DNA of 64,000 bases from UBA3069 sp050633465 (GTDB taxonomy: Bacteria; Pseudomonadota; Alphaproteobacteria; Rhodobacterales; Rhodobacteraceae), in contig JBOEGO010000012.1 in the NCBI GenBank assembly GCA_050633465.1, forward strand, positions 124,001 to 188,000, in the 5' to 3' direction. The translations under genes and the position numbers were made by a program. The notes under the pieces were generated by a model. It made no database searches, had not been told where the DNA came from, and saw only the letters and a program-made list of their open reading frames with translations. Positions 1 to 8,552 of the stretch are shown one piece after another. The first letter of the stretch is position 1, and every line of letters begins with the position of its first letter.

Positions 1-1
1 T

Positions 2-388
2 ACGCCGCCCGTCGCACTGGCCGCAATCACCGCCGCATCCGTGGGCAAGGCAGACGCGATGAAAACCGGATTTGCCGCAATGGGGCTGGGTGCGATCCTG
101 TTCATCCTTCCGGTGTTTTTCGTGCTGGAACCCGCATTGATCGGTCAGGCCGAAGCAGGCGATGTGATCATGGCTGTTGGCACCGCAGGGTTTTCCGTGC
201 TGTTGCTGTCATGCGGGCTGTCCGGCTGGCTGTATTTTTCAGGCCGCTTGAACACGGTAGAACGCGGCATGCTGATCATGGCTGCGTTGCTTGGCCTATA
301 TCCCGAACCCGTGACCGATATCGCGGGGCTGGGTGTGGCCTTGGGCATTTATGCCCTGCACCGCCTGCGCCGCCCCGCTACCGCTTAA
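2..388 (+). CDS. TRAP transporter fused permease, C-terminal end (5' end outside window)
   Basis: The reading frame is open from the window edge and ends at TAA 386-388, so only the last 128 residues are seen. It begins TPPVALAAITAASV, a stretch typical of the C-terminal half of the 4TM/12TM fused TRAP permease (DctQM fusion), where the TPP motif lies near the substrate path. At least three further hydrophobic helices follow (about residues 30-50, 58-80 and 88-120 of the visible part). The protein sits in the inner membrane and would work with a periplasmic binding protein encoded upstream, out of view. An acyl-CoA dehydrogenase starts 36 bases downstream, suggesting co-transcription. The substrate cannot be read from this fragment. 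Confidence 0.8.
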   Translation, partial: TPPVALAAITAASVGKADAMKTGFAAMGLGAILFILPVFFVLEPALIGQAEAGDVIMAVGTAGFSVLLLSCGLSGWLYFSGRLNTVERGMLIMAALLGLYPEPVTDIAGLGVALGIYALHRLRRPATA

Positions 389-424
389 CACCACCAACCA
401 ACACCACCCCTGAAAGGACCAATA

Positions 425-1591
425 ATGGCCGTCGACGACGACATTTTCGAACAGCTGCTTGATACCGTAAACCGCTTTGTCCGCGAGCGCCTGATCCCGG
501 CTGAAAACCGGGTCGAGGAAGAAGACGAGATCCCCGAAGAGATCGTGCAGCAGATGCGCGACATGGGCCTGTTTGGCCTGTCCATCCCCGAACAATACGA
601 TGGCATCGGATTGTCCACCCTACAGGAATCCCGCCTGATCGAGGCGCTTTGCTATGCGTCGGTTTCGTTCCGGTCGCTGATCGGCACCAATGTCGGCATC
701 GGCGCGCAGGGCATCGTGATGGATGGCACCGATGCACAAAAGGCCGCATATCTGCCCAAACTGGCCAGCGGTGAAATGATCGCCAGTTTTGCCCTGACCG
801 AACCCGATATCGGATCGGATGCGGGCCACCTGACCACCACCGCACGCCGCGATGGCAGTGATTTCATTATCAATGGCACCAAACGATATATCACCAACGC
901 CGTGCGCGCCGGTGTGTTTACCGTGTTCGCCCGCACCGATTCCAGCAAGAACGGTGGCGATGGTGTTTCGGCCTTTTTGATGCCCGCCGACACGCCCGGA
1001 ATCACCATCAACAAACCCGACCGCAAACTTGGGCAAAAGGGCACCAAAACGTCGGATGTGATTTTTGACGATGTGCGCCTGCCCGAAACCGCCATCATCG
1101 GCGGGCCGCAGAACGAAAACCGTGGCTTTCGCACCGCGATGAAGGTGCTGGACCGTGGCCGCGTGCATGTGTCGTCTATCGCTGTGGGCACCGCACAACG
1201 GATGCTGGATATCGCCACCGCCTATGCGATGGATCGCAAACAGTTCGGCGTGCCGATTGCCCAGCACCAACTGGTGCAGGGAATGCTGGCCGACAGCCAG
1301 TCCGAACTGCTGGCGGCACGTTCACTGGTCCGCGCCACGGCCACAGAATATGACACCAAAGGGCAGGCCATTCTGATGGCATCGTCATCAAAATTGTTCG
1401 CCTCTGAAATGGCGTTTCGCGTCGCGGATCGTGCGCTGCAAATCCATGGCGGCGCGGGTTACATGGCGGAATATCCCATCGAACGCCTGTTCCGTGATTG
1501 CCGCCTGTTGCGCATCTACGAAGGCACCAGCCAGATCCAGCAATTGATCATCGCCCGCCGCATGATCAAGGAATACGAGGATCGCGCATAA
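425..1591 (+). CDS. Acyl-CoA dehydrogenase
   Basis: A 388-residue flavoenzyme of normal family length that forms a 2,3-double bond in an acyl-CoA, passing electrons to electron-transfer flavoprotein. The FAD/substrate motif FALTEPDIGSDAG lies near residues 121-133. The C-terminal IHGGAGYMAEYPIERLFRD block is followed by RIYEGTSQIQ, whose Glu366 is the usual catalytic base. AAAGGA before ATG 425 supports the start. It follows the TRAP permease directly and ends at a strong terminator. With the acyl-CoA ligase on the other strand it suggests oxidation of an imported organic acid. The acyl substrate is not predictable from sequence alone; glutaryl-CoA-like or short branched substrates are possible. 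Confidence 0.92.
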   Translation: MAVDDDIFEQLLDTVNRFVRERLIPAENRVEEEDEIPEEIVQQMRDMGLFGLSIPEQYDGIGLSTLQESRLIEALCYASVSFRSLIGTNVGIGAQGIVMDGTDAQKAAYLPKLASGEMIASFALTEPDIGSDAGHLTTTARRDGSDFIINGTKRYITNAVRAGVFTVFARTDSSKNGGDGVSAFLMPADTPGITINKPDRKLGQKGTKTSDVIFDDVRLPETAIIGGPQNENRGFRTAMKVLDRGRVHVSSIAVGTAQRMLDIATAYAMDRKQFGVPIAQHQLVQGMLADSQSELLAARSLVRATATEYDTKGQAILMASSSKLFASEMAFRVADRALQIHGGAGYMAEYPIERLFRDCRLLRIYEGTSQIQQLIIARRMIKEYEDRA

Positions 1592-1607
1592 CCTATTGTT
1601 AAAAAAC

Positions 1608-1640
1608 AAAAGTCCCCGCACAATTGCTGCGGGGACTTTT
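1608..1640. terminator. Bidirectional rho-independent terminator between convergent genes
   Basis: Perfect 13-base arms AAAAGTCCCCGCA (1608-1620) and TGCGGGGACTTTT (1628-1640) enclose a 7-base loop. Flanking A and T runs give a U tract in both directions, which suits the convergent acyl-CoA dehydrogenase and acyl-CoA ligase genes. Confidence 0.9.
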
Positions 1641-1673
1641 CATTTCATGTGCAATGGTCAAAATGCAAAAGCG

Positions 1674-3809
1674 TCAATGACTGACTGCGCCATCGTCCAG
1701 TTCAATTACAGCATCTAGGGCAAACGCGCCTTCGCCTGCGGGCATCGCCAACACGGGATTCAGATCGACCGACACCAATCGCGGCCCCGCGGCGGCGGCA
1801 AACACCGATAGTTTCGACAGCATAGCAGCCAGCGCATCCACATCCGCAGGTTTGCGCCCGCGCGCACCCGTCAGAATTGACGCCGCCTTGATTGACAGGA
1901 TCATATCACGGGCCGTTTCCACATCAAACGGGCAGCGGCGGATCACCACATCATCCAGAATTTCAACGAATATTCCGCCCAAACCAAATGCAGCAACCGG
2001 CCCGAACGTCGGGTCGCGGTTGATCCCCATCAGGCATTCCACCCCACCCGACAACTGACGCGCCACCAGCACACCGGAAATGCGCGCATCGGGCGCGTGT
2101 TCCGCAGCGGCGGCCATGATCGCATCATATGCCAGTTTCGCACCGTCTTCGTCCGGGATGTTCAGTTTCACACCGCCGATATCGGATTTGTGCAAAATAT
2201 CCGGCGACAGAATTTTCATCACCACCGGAAACCCGATCTCTCGGGCAGCAATGGCGGCATCTGCGGCACTGGCCACAGCACGTTCGGGCGCAGCAGGCAG
2301 GCCCGCGCTTTCCAGAATCTTTTTCGCCTCGTATTCGTCGGGCGTCGAGGGGGGCAAGATCACATCCGGCGCATCCGCAGGCAGGGCCAGATCGGGCACA
2401 GCCGCATCCAGCACTTCGCGCACTTGTCCCATGGCATTCAACGCCCGCACCGCCCGACTTGGATCGGAAAACACCAAAAACCCTGCGTCTTCGTATGTTT
2501 TCAACACCTCGGGCGGGCCAAGCGCACAGAACAGGATCAAACGATCTGGAAATTCGGCGCGCAACGGCTTCATCGCCTCCAGTATAACCGGGGCCAGCTC
2601 CTTGGCGCCCGCCACATAGGTCATGAAACACAACACGGATCCATAACCGCCCTTTTCCAACGCGGCACGGGTGAATTTCTCTAACAATGCCGGATCATTG
2701 ATCGCCTGCGCCGTGCAATCCAGCGGGTTGAGCGGCGACGAAATAGGCAGCAACTGCTTTAGTTCCGCCTGCGCATCATCGGGCATCGGGGGCATGGGCA
2801 GGCCCAGGTCCTCCGCCTCGTCGCTGGCGACAATACCGGCCCCGCCGCTGACCGTGATAAAGCCAAGCGAATTGGCAACGGGATAGATTTTTTGATGTGC
2901 CGCATAGGCGAAATCCAGCATCTGTTCACTGTCGGCCACGCGGATCACACCATGGTCGCGCAGAACCGCATCAGCCACCACCGTATCACCGGTCAGAGAC
3001 GCCGTGTGCGACGCCGCCGCACTGGACCCCAGCGCGCTACGCCCGCCCTTTAGCATGAACACCGGCTTGCCGGCATTGCGCGCCAGATCCAATGCCGCCA
3101 ACAGGTTTTCGGGGCGGTTTATCCCCTCGTGATAGGTGCAAATCACGTCAACCGCATCGCTTTGCGCCATCCAGCCGATCGCCTCGCCCACGGTAATGTC
3201 CGCCTCGTTGCCCGTGGTCATCAACACCGATGCGCCCAAGCCCCGATCCCGCGCTGCGGCGGCCAGATGGGCACCAAACGCACCCGATTGGCTGGCAATG
3301 CCGATGTTGCCCGGCAGTGGCAATCCGGTGTCCAACGACGATGAAAACGTGCCGTAATAATTATGCCCGACATTATAAACACCCAAGGTATTCGGCCCCA
3401 ACAGGCGCACCCCGTATTGGCGCGCCACCGCGATCAGTTGCGCCTGCATGGCCTGCCCTTGTTCGCCCAGTTCGGCAAACCCCGCAGAAAACAACGTGGC
3501 CGATTTACAGCCGCGTTGCCCCAATGACTGGACCACCCCGGCGGCATGGGCGGCAGGCACGGCGATCAGCGCGGCATCAGGTGTTTCAGGCAGGTCAGCG
3601 ATAGACGCGAAACAGTCCAACCCCTGCACTCTGTCACGTTTCGGGTTCACAGGCATGATCCGGCCTGCATATCCGGCCCGCAACATTGCCGCGATGGGGC
3701 GTCCGCCAATCCGCATCGGATCAGCCGAGGCACCGATAACAGCCACCGATTGCGGCGCCATCAATCCAGAAAGAGAGGCGAATTTCTGTGTCATCGTCAT
3801 GTCGTTCAT
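1674..3809 (-). CDS. Acetate--CoA ligase family protein (ADP-forming type acyl-CoA synthetase)
   Basis: About 711 residues, with the two halves of NDP-forming acyl-CoA ligases fused in one chain. The N-terminal CoA-binding Rossmann part starts PQSVAVIGASADPMRIGG near residue 20, a ligase-CoA part follows (GIASQSGAFGAHL near residue 175), and the C-terminal third is an ATP-grasp domain (FPVVMKILSPDILHKSD, then GGVECLMGINRDPTFGP). It would activate a carboxylic acid to its CoA thioester at the cost of ATP. ATG 3809 is preferred because AAAGG lies 7 bases upstream; GTG 3815 is an alternative. The stop codon of the aldehyde dehydrogenase remnant (3812-3814) lies just in front of it, as if the two were once translationally coupled. 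Its substrate is unknown. Confidence 0.88.
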   Translation of the reverse strand: MNDMTMTQKFASLSGLMAPQSVAVIGASADPMRIGGRPIAAMLRAGYAGRIMPVNPKRDRVQGLDCFASIADLPETPDAALIAVPAAHAAGVVQSLGQRGCKSATLFSAGFAELGEQGQAMQAQLIAVARQYGVRLLGPNTLGVYNVGHNYYGTFSSSLDTGLPLPGNIGIASQSGAFGAHLAAAARDRGLGASVLMTTGNEADITVGEAIGWMAQSDAVDVICTYHEGINRPENLLAALDLARNAGKPVFMLKGGRSALGSSAAASHTASLTGDTVVADAVLRDHGVIRVADSEQMLDFAYAAHQKIYPVANSLGFITVSGGAGIVASDEAEDLGLPMPPMPDDAQAELKQLLPISSPLNPLDCTAQAINDPALLEKFTRAALEKGGYGSVLCFMTYVAGAKELAPVILEAMKPLRAEFPDRLILFCALGPPEVLKTYEDAGFLVFSDPSRAVRALNAMGQVREVLDAAVPDLALPADAPDVILPPSTPDEYEAKKILESAGLPAAPERAVASAADAAIAAREIGFPVVMKILSPDILHKSDIGGVKLNIPDEDGAKLAYDAIMAAAAEHAPDARISGVLVARQLSGGVECLMGINRDPTFGPVAAFGLGGIFVEILDDVVIRRCPFDVETARDMILSIKAASILTGARGRKPADVDALAAMLSKLSVFAAAAGPRLVSVDLNPVLAMPAGEGAFALDAVIELDDGAVSH

Positions 3810-3811
3810 TG

Positions 3812-3961
3812 TCACGCCTTTATGTCGTATTTTATCGTGCCTGCCATGGCGTGCTGACCGATGATTGCGCCTGTTGCCGGATGATGCGCATCGGCCGTTT
3901 TGCCGCCCGCGCCATCATACCATGCGCCATCAATGAAAATTCGGGTATCGGGATACATCAT
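3812..3961 (-). pseudogene. Aldehyde dehydrogenase N-terminal remnant
   Basis: Reading from ATG 3961 or 3958, the frame gives MYPDTRIFIDGAWYDGAGG and continues through HHPATGAIIGQHAMAGT. This is the standard start of NAD(P)-dependent aldehyde dehydrogenases of the succinate-semialdehyde type. After about 41 residues the similarity stops, seven unrelated residues follow, and a TGA ends the frame. Full-length relatives have about 480 residues with a catalytic Cys and Glu, all missing here. The remnant lies between dctM and the acyl-CoA ligase, where a working aldehyde dehydrogenase would fit a route from alcohol to acid to acyl-CoA. I interpret it as the 5' stub left by an internal deletion of about 1.3 kb. 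An assembly error is less likely, since the ligase downstream is intact. Confidence 0.75.
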
Positions 3962-3977
3962 TTTACTTTCGAATGAG

Positions 3978-4004
3978 GAAGAAGAAGAAGAAGAAGAAGA
4001 AGAA
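3978..4004. repeat. (GAA)9 trinucleotide microsatellite
   Basis: Nine perfect GAA units on the plus strand, read as UUC in the transcript of the TRAP operon. The tract lies between the dctM stop (4018-4020) and the first ATG of the aldehyde dehydrogenase remnant (3961). Pure trinucleotide runs of this length are rare in bacterial chromosomes and tend to slip. Confidence 0.97.
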
Positions 4005-4017
4005 AGGGTTCTCACAG

Positions 4018-5325
4018 TCATTGCAGCAGCCCCGGCAGGAACAGCACGAATTCGGGAAAGGCAATCATCAGCGCAAGGATCAGAATATCCGCAAAAATAA
4101 ACCACATCACACCGCGAAAGATGGTGCTGGTGGCGATCTGTTCGCCCATCACACCCTTTAGAACAAACACGTTCAGCCCGATGGGCGGCGTGATCATCCC
4201 GATCTCCAACAGCTTGGCCACCAGAACACCGAACCACAGCAGGTTGATGTTGGCGGTTTCCACCAACGGCAGCAAAATGGGCAGGGTCAGCAGCATCGCG
4301 CCAATCGGTTCCAGAAACATGCCCAGCAGAATATACAGCAGCGCAATCGCGATGATCAGGAACAGCGGGCTGACGCCCATGCCCTGCACGATATCGGCAA
4401 TTTCATCACCCGCGCCGGAATAGGCAAAGAAACGGGTCAGCATGCTGGCCCCGATGGCAATGATAAAGATCGAAGCAGAAATCGTCAGCGTTTCGATCAA
4501 GGATGCCCAGATGCCGCGCAAGCTGATGGACCGTTTCAGACCGGCGATCGCCAGCGACATGGCTGCGCCAACGCCGCCTGCTTCGGTCGGGGTGAAAACA
4601 CCCGCGAACAGCCCGCCGAACACGCCAAGGATCAGGACCAGAACCGGCCAGACATCGCCCAGCGCAACAAAACGCGCCCGCCATGAAATATGTTCGTCAA
4701 TGGCCGGGGCCAGTTCCGGGTTGCGCCATACGCGCAGCATGATCACCGCACTATACCCCGCGGCGGTCAACAGGCCCACCACCAAACCGCCCAGAAACAA
4801 TTGCCCGACCTGCACCTTGACGATGATACCGTATAAGATGAACAGGATCGACGGCGGGATCAGCGCGCCAATCGTGCCAGCCGCCGCAATTGATCCGGTG
4901 GCAAGCCCCGGGTCATAGCGATAGCGCAGCATTTCCGGCACTGCGATCCGGCCCATTGCCGCGGCACAGGCCACCGATGATCCGGTCACAGCGGCAAACC
5001 CCGCACAGCCCAGCACACCCGCAATCGCCAATCCGCCCGGCAATGCCGACAACCACAAACGCGCCGCGCCGAACAGCCCCTTGGTCAGCCCCGCATGAAA
5101 GCAAAAGAACCCCATCAACACGAACATCGGAATAGACGACAAATGCCATGTCGCCGAAAACGCATAGGGAAATACGCCCAGCGCACCAAAGGCCGCACGC
5201 TCGCCCACCAACACATAAATCCCGCCAAAGGACACAGTGATAAGAGCAAGCCCGATGGGAATACGAAAGGCGATAAGCGCCAACAGAACAGCCACGCCTG
5301 CGTAACCGATTTGCACGTCAGTCAT
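4018..5325 (-). CDS. dctM: TRAP transporter large permease (DctM-like)
   Basis: 435 residues, normal for the family, with about 12 hydrophobic segments across the whole chain. It is the transport subunit of a three-part TRAP system in the inner membrane, driven by the sodium or proton gradient. Family signatures include GCAGFAAVTGSSVACAAAMG near residues 105-125, GLATGSIAAAGTIGALIPPS near 140-160, and a C-terminal GMITPPIGLNVFVLKG. ATG 5325 overlaps the end of dctQ by 8 bases, a typical coupled arrangement. The gene order P-Q-M and shared strand make one operon. Specificity depends on the binding protein and is unknown. Confidence 0.95.
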   Translation of the reverse strand: MTDVQIGYAGVAVLLALIAFRIPIGLALITVSFGGIYVLVGERAAFGALGVFPYAFSATWHLSSIPMFVLMGFFCFHAGLTKGLFGAARLWLSALPGGLAIAGVLGCAGFAAVTGSSVACAAAMGRIAVPEMLRYRYDPGLATGSIAAAGTIGALIPPSILFILYGIIVKVQVGQLFLGGLVVGLLTAAGYSAVIMLRVWRNPELAPAIDEHISWRARFVALGDVWPVLVLILGVFGGLFAGVFTPTEAGGVGAAMSLAIAGLKRSISLRGIWASLIETLTISASIFIIAIGASMLTRFFAYSGAGDEIADIVQGMGVSPLFLIIAIALLYILLGMFLEPIGAMLLTLPILLPLVETANINLLWFGVLVAKLLEIGMITPPIGLNVFVLKGVMGEQIATSTIFRGVMWFIFADILILALMIAFPEFVLFLPGLLQ

Positions 5326-5860
5326 AATGGGGTCCGCTCTTTTTTATCTGTTCATCTGCGTTGGACCCGTCAACGTGACCCGTGAAATAGCAGGCCAGTT
5401 TGTAAAACAGCACAAGGGTCAGCAACGCGGTGCCAAGCGGCACGATGTAATAGGTCGGCCAAGTCAGAATTTTGTGTCCATCCTCATAGCTAAAGGTGCC
5501 AACCTGATATTTCCGGTTCGCCTCTAACAGGGCGCGCCACGTCAGGATGCCAAAGATGATCACCCCCAGCGCAGAGGCCAGCATTGCAATGAAATCCTGT
5601 ATGCGCTTGGGGAAATTCACCACGATTATCTCGACCGAGATATGCGCGTTGGCGCGTTCCACCATGGCCAGCGGCAGAAAGGTCGCGAACACCATATAGA
5701 ACTGCGAAACAATGGGGATCGTGCCCGGCAATGGGCGATTGAACACGAATTTTCCGATCACATCCGCCGTGATGTGCAGCATCATTAGCCCCACAGCGAC
5801 GGCACCGATGACGGCATAGGCGCCAGCCACAGCGCCAAGTATTTTGCCGGCTTTTTCCAT
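5318..5860 (-). CDS. dctQ: TRAP transporter small permease (DctQ-like)
   Basis: 180 residues with four membrane helices, as expected for the small permease that stabilises the large one. MEKAGK at 5860 is chosen as the start because AAGGAGG stands 5 bases upstream; an in-frame ATG at 5881 lacks such a site and lies at the edge of the intercistronic hairpin. The middle helix region (FYMVFATFLPLAMVERANAHISVEI) matches the conserved DctQ core with its ER-AHI motif. It overlaps dctM by 8 bases and is separated from dctP by the hairpin. Confidence 0.92.
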   Translation of the reverse strand: MEKAGKILGAVAGAYAVIGAVAVGLMMLHITADVIGKFVFNRPLPGTIPIVSQFYMVFATFLPLAMVERANAHISVEIIVVNFPKRIQDFIAMLASALGVIIFGILTWRALLEANRKYQVGTFSYEDGHKILTWPTYYIVPLGTALLTLVLFYKLACYFTGHVDGSNADEQIKKSGPHYD

Positions 5861-5880
5861 CTCACCCTCCTTGCAGCGCA

Positions 5881-5910
5881 AACGGGGACAGGCCTGCGCC
5901 CATCCCCGTT
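5881..5910. terminator. Intercistronic hairpin between dctP and dctQ
   Basis: Arms AACGGGGA (5881-5888) and TCCCCGTT (5903-5910). On the plus strand it is followed by a T run; on the minus strand, the direction of the operon, the run is weak. It is likely a partial terminator or mRNA stabiliser that keeps the binding protein more abundant than the permeases. Confidence 0.6.
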
Positions 5911-5917
5911 TTTTGTT

Positions 5918-7069
5918 TTAGTCCATGAAATAGCTGTCAGCGGGAACCTTGGAGAAGACCTCGTCGTGATAGACCTTGGCCAGCGCATCCTTGTCGCTAT
6001 GGATACCCTTTGTCAGGCCCTTCCACTTTTCGATCAGACCTTTGATCGTTTCGACCTTTTCATCGACATTTTTCAGCCCGTAATCATTGGCGAAATTGGT
6101 CTTGATCAGTTCGACATCTTGCAGAACGAATGCTTCGGTCGCGTCGCGCAAATCCTGCGGCGCGGGAATGATTTCAATTCCTGCCTCCTCGGCCTTGGCC
6201 AGATCTGTGGTGGCATTATCGGAATAATTCACCGTCACATAAGATGAATTATAAGATGCCATCGCTATCAGGCGCGCACGATTTTCCGCCGACAGATCGC
6301 GCCATGTATCCAGATTGACATTCAACGCGCCTACACCGGCAAATGATCCGCCGGGCACGCCAGTGGTGATGTATTTGGTCACATCGAACAGTTGCAGATT
6401 GCCCAGTTCGGGGGCCGAAATCATCGTGCAATCCACCACACCCTGCGACATTGCCTCGTAGATGTCATTGGCTGGCAGCGACACTTTGGTCGCGCCAAAG
6501 TTTTCGGCCCAGCGGCCCATTCCAGCCAAAGCAGAGCGCATTTTCTTGCCCTTCAGATCCGTCGCACTGCGGATCGGAGTGGTGCAAAGATTCACATATT
6601 CAGAGGTGCCAATCGCGCCCAGAAACACCTGGTTTTCACGTTTGAACTGTGCCTGACATTCGGGGCAATGCAGCATGACATATTCCGAAATCACACCCGT
6701 CATTACCGCACCGGTGGATTCTGTGGGCGTGCCAATGCTGGACAACATCGACATTTCAACAGGCAGGTTGGTTTCGGAAAATTCAGCCGGATAATAGGCA
6801 GTGATCACATAACCCGCATCCGCCAGACCATCACGCACGCCGGGTGCTGTTTCCTTTAGGTTCAGCAGCGAAAGCTCAAACACTTTCAGCGCCACATCGC
6901 CCTCACTGGACAGCTTTTCGTTGAATTCCTTGATGCCGTTGGTGGCGGCCCCGCCCGGCGGAAAACCGATGGCGTATTTCAGGGTTTCGGCCGACGCACC
7001 CGTGGCGCCCAGCATCACGGCAAGGCCAAGCCCCGCAAGCTTATGCGTAAATTTCGTGGTTACAGACAT
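5918..7069 (-). CDS. dctP: TRAP transporter periplasmic binding protein (DctP family)
   Basis: 383 residues from MSVTTKFTHK, chosen because AGGAGG lies 6 bases upstream. Residues 1-27 form a Sec signal peptide ending ASA before ETLKYAIGFPPGG. The mature part has DctP features: an APGVRDGLADAGYV segment early on, and the DLKGKKMRSALAGMGRWAENFGATKVSLPANDIYEAMSQGVVD block (about residues 168-210), whose Arg normally binds the substrate carboxylate. A CPEC pair near residue 135 is unusual. It is the first gene of the operon P-Q-M. An organic acid ligand is likely, but its identity cannot be read. Confidence 0.93.
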   Translation of the reverse strand: MSVTTKFTHKLAGLGLAVMLGATGASAETLKYAIGFPPGGAATNGIKEFNEKLSSEGDVALKVFELSLLNLKETAPGVRDGLADAGYVITAYYPAEFSETNLPVEMSMLSSIGTPTESTGAVMTGVISEYVMLHCPECQAQFKRENQVFLGAIGTSEYVNLCTTPIRSATDLKGKKMRSALAGMGRWAENFGATKVSLPANDIYEAMSQGVVDCTMISAPELGNLQLFDVTKYITTGVPGGSFAGVGALNVNLDTWRDLSAENRARLIAMASYNSSYVTVNYSDNATTDLAKAEEAGIEIIPAPQDLRDATEAFVLQDVELIKTNFANDYGLKNVDEKVETIKGLIEKWKGLTKGIHSDKDALAKVYHDEVFSKVPADSYFMD

Positions 7070-7234
7070 TCTTTTCCTCCTGTTGAAGTCTTTTTTCGCC
7101 GCCATAGGGGTCAGCAGCGTATTCTTATTGGTCGGGCGCAAATGATCGCGCCCGTTGTCCTGCGCAAATTTTGGGCGCAGAAGTAGCGTAATGTGGTCGG
7201 CCTGCCTGGCAGGCGGTTGCTCGATCCGGCGCGG

Positions 7235-8293
7235 CTATCCTTTTGGATCCAGCAAGGCGCGCCCTACGATTTTTCCCTCTTCCAGCATATCCATTACCTG
7301 TTGCGCCTGCGTCAGCGGCCATGATTTCGACGGGATGGGTGTTAGTGCACCGGTGCGGACAAGCTCCATCAGCTCGGCGAAATCGCTTAGCGATCCGGTG
7401 TAACTGCCTCTGACCGTCACGCTTTTCAGCGGCAGCATAGGCAAGGCCCAAGGCGTCGCGCCGCCAAACAGCCCGACCATCACCAGCGTGCCGCCCTTGC
7501 CCAGCAGATCAAAGCCAAGTTCGGCAGTCGAAGGCGCGCCAACAAAATCAATCGCCGCCATCGGCGCACCGCCACAGGCAGCGTGAATTTGCGCCAAGGC
7601 ATCTTTTTCAGTCGGATCAACAACCGCCGCAGCGCCCGCATTTATCGCGGCGGCACGTTTGGACGGGTCGATATCAACCACAACCGGCGCCTTGGCCCCG
7701 CGTGCCTTTAGCAGTTGCAGGCACATCAGCCCCAAACCGCCGCTACCAATCAACACCATCCGGTGATCGGCAAGCGTATGTTCCACCTTTTTGATAGCGG
7801 CGTATGTGGTCAGCCCCGAACAGGCCAAGGGCGCGGCGAATTCCGGGTCCAGATCGCCGATATCAAACAGGTATTTCGGATGCGGCACACGAATATGGGT
7901 GGCATATCCCCCATCGCGATGGATGCCCAGAAACGAAGGCGTGGCGCACAGTTGTTCGTCGCCGGTTTTGCAGTTGGCACAGCTGCCACATCCACACCAC
8001 GGGTAAATGACATAATGCGCACTGGGGTCGATTTCGCCAGCATCCGGCCCTGCGGCGACAACGCGCCCCGTGGTTTCATGCCCCAGAACCAGCGGTAAAT
8101 TCACTCCGCGGTCCTTATATGACATCCGCCGCCCGTGCCCCAAATCAAACCCGCCATCGCGCACATGCAAATCAGAATGGCATACGCCCGCCGCCGTGAC
8201 CCGCAATACCACCTCGGTTCCTGTTGGTGCCATGTCCGGCCTGTCTTGGGCCTGTAACGGCGCACCAAATTCGTGAATACACTGGCAATACAT
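7235..8293 (-). CDS. Zinc-dependent alcohol dehydrogenase
   Basis: 352 residues of the medium-chain dehydrogenase family. Catalytic zinc ligands fit Cys38 (GVCHSD), His72 (GHE) and Cys158. Structural zinc ligands are Cys102, Cys105, Cys108 and Cys116. The Rossmann loop GSGGLG (183-188) binds NAD(P). It is expected to interconvert an alcohol and an aldehyde or ketone in the cytoplasm. It lies upstream of the TRAP operon on the same strand, separated by 165 bases, and diverges from the IclR regulator. With the acyl-CoA ligase and the broken aldehyde dehydrogenase it suggests an alcohol to acid to acyl-CoA route. The substrate is unknown. Confidence 0.9.
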   Translation of the reverse strand: MYCQCIHEFGAPLQAQDRPDMAPTGTEVVLRVTAAGVCHSDLHVRDGGFDLGHGRRMSYKDRGVNLPLVLGHETTGRVVAAGPDAGEIDPSAHYVIYPWCGCGSCANCKTGDEQLCATPSFLGIHRDGGYATHIRVPHPKYLFDIGDLDPEFAAPLACSGLTTYAAIKKVEHTLADHRMVLIGSGGLGLMCLQLLKARGAKAPVVVDIDPSKRAAAINAGAAAVVDPTEKDALAQIHAACGGAPMAAIDFVGAPSTAELGFDLLGKGGTLVMVGLFGGATPWALPMLPLKSVTVRGSYTGSLSDFAELMELVRTGALTPIPSKSWPLTQAQQVMDMLEEGKIVGRALLDPKG

Positions 8294-8461
8294 TGCGCTT
8301 TCCTTTTACCGCTGTTGATCGGGCTTTTTCGGGGACCGGGTGCCATGACCACGGCAAAGCGCCCTATCGCCATGCCACATGCGCCGCTTTTGTTTCATGC
8401 ACAAAGAACACACCCTCCCAAGTGTCTTTTTCGACATGCGCCGCCTTATCCGATGCTGCCA

Positions 8462-8480
8462 ATTGATTTCATGTATCAAT
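8462..8480. promoter_or_regulatory. Palindrome, possible IclR-type operator
   Basis: ATTGAT (8462-8467) and ATCAAT (8475-8480) form a perfect 6-base inverted repeat with a 7-base spacer, in the 259-base region between the divergent alcohol dehydrogenase and IclR genes. Position and symmetry fit a regulator site. The spacer is too long for an FNR box (N4). No other strong element was seen in this region. Confidence 0.4.
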
Positions 8481-8552
8481 GGCGAATCGCTGGAAACGCT
8501 TGCATTGCATTTCTTTTCCTATACTGAATGGCTTTCCGCAAGGAAAATATAA

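Noticed and set aside
7199..7213. Short palindrome GCCTGCC-T-GGCAGGC after the alcohol dehydrogenase stop
   Set aside because: No T run on either strand and a one-base loop; not supportable as a terminator.
8462..8480. FNR/Anr box
   Set aside because: The half sites are TTGAT and ATCAA, but the spacer is 7 bases, not 4.
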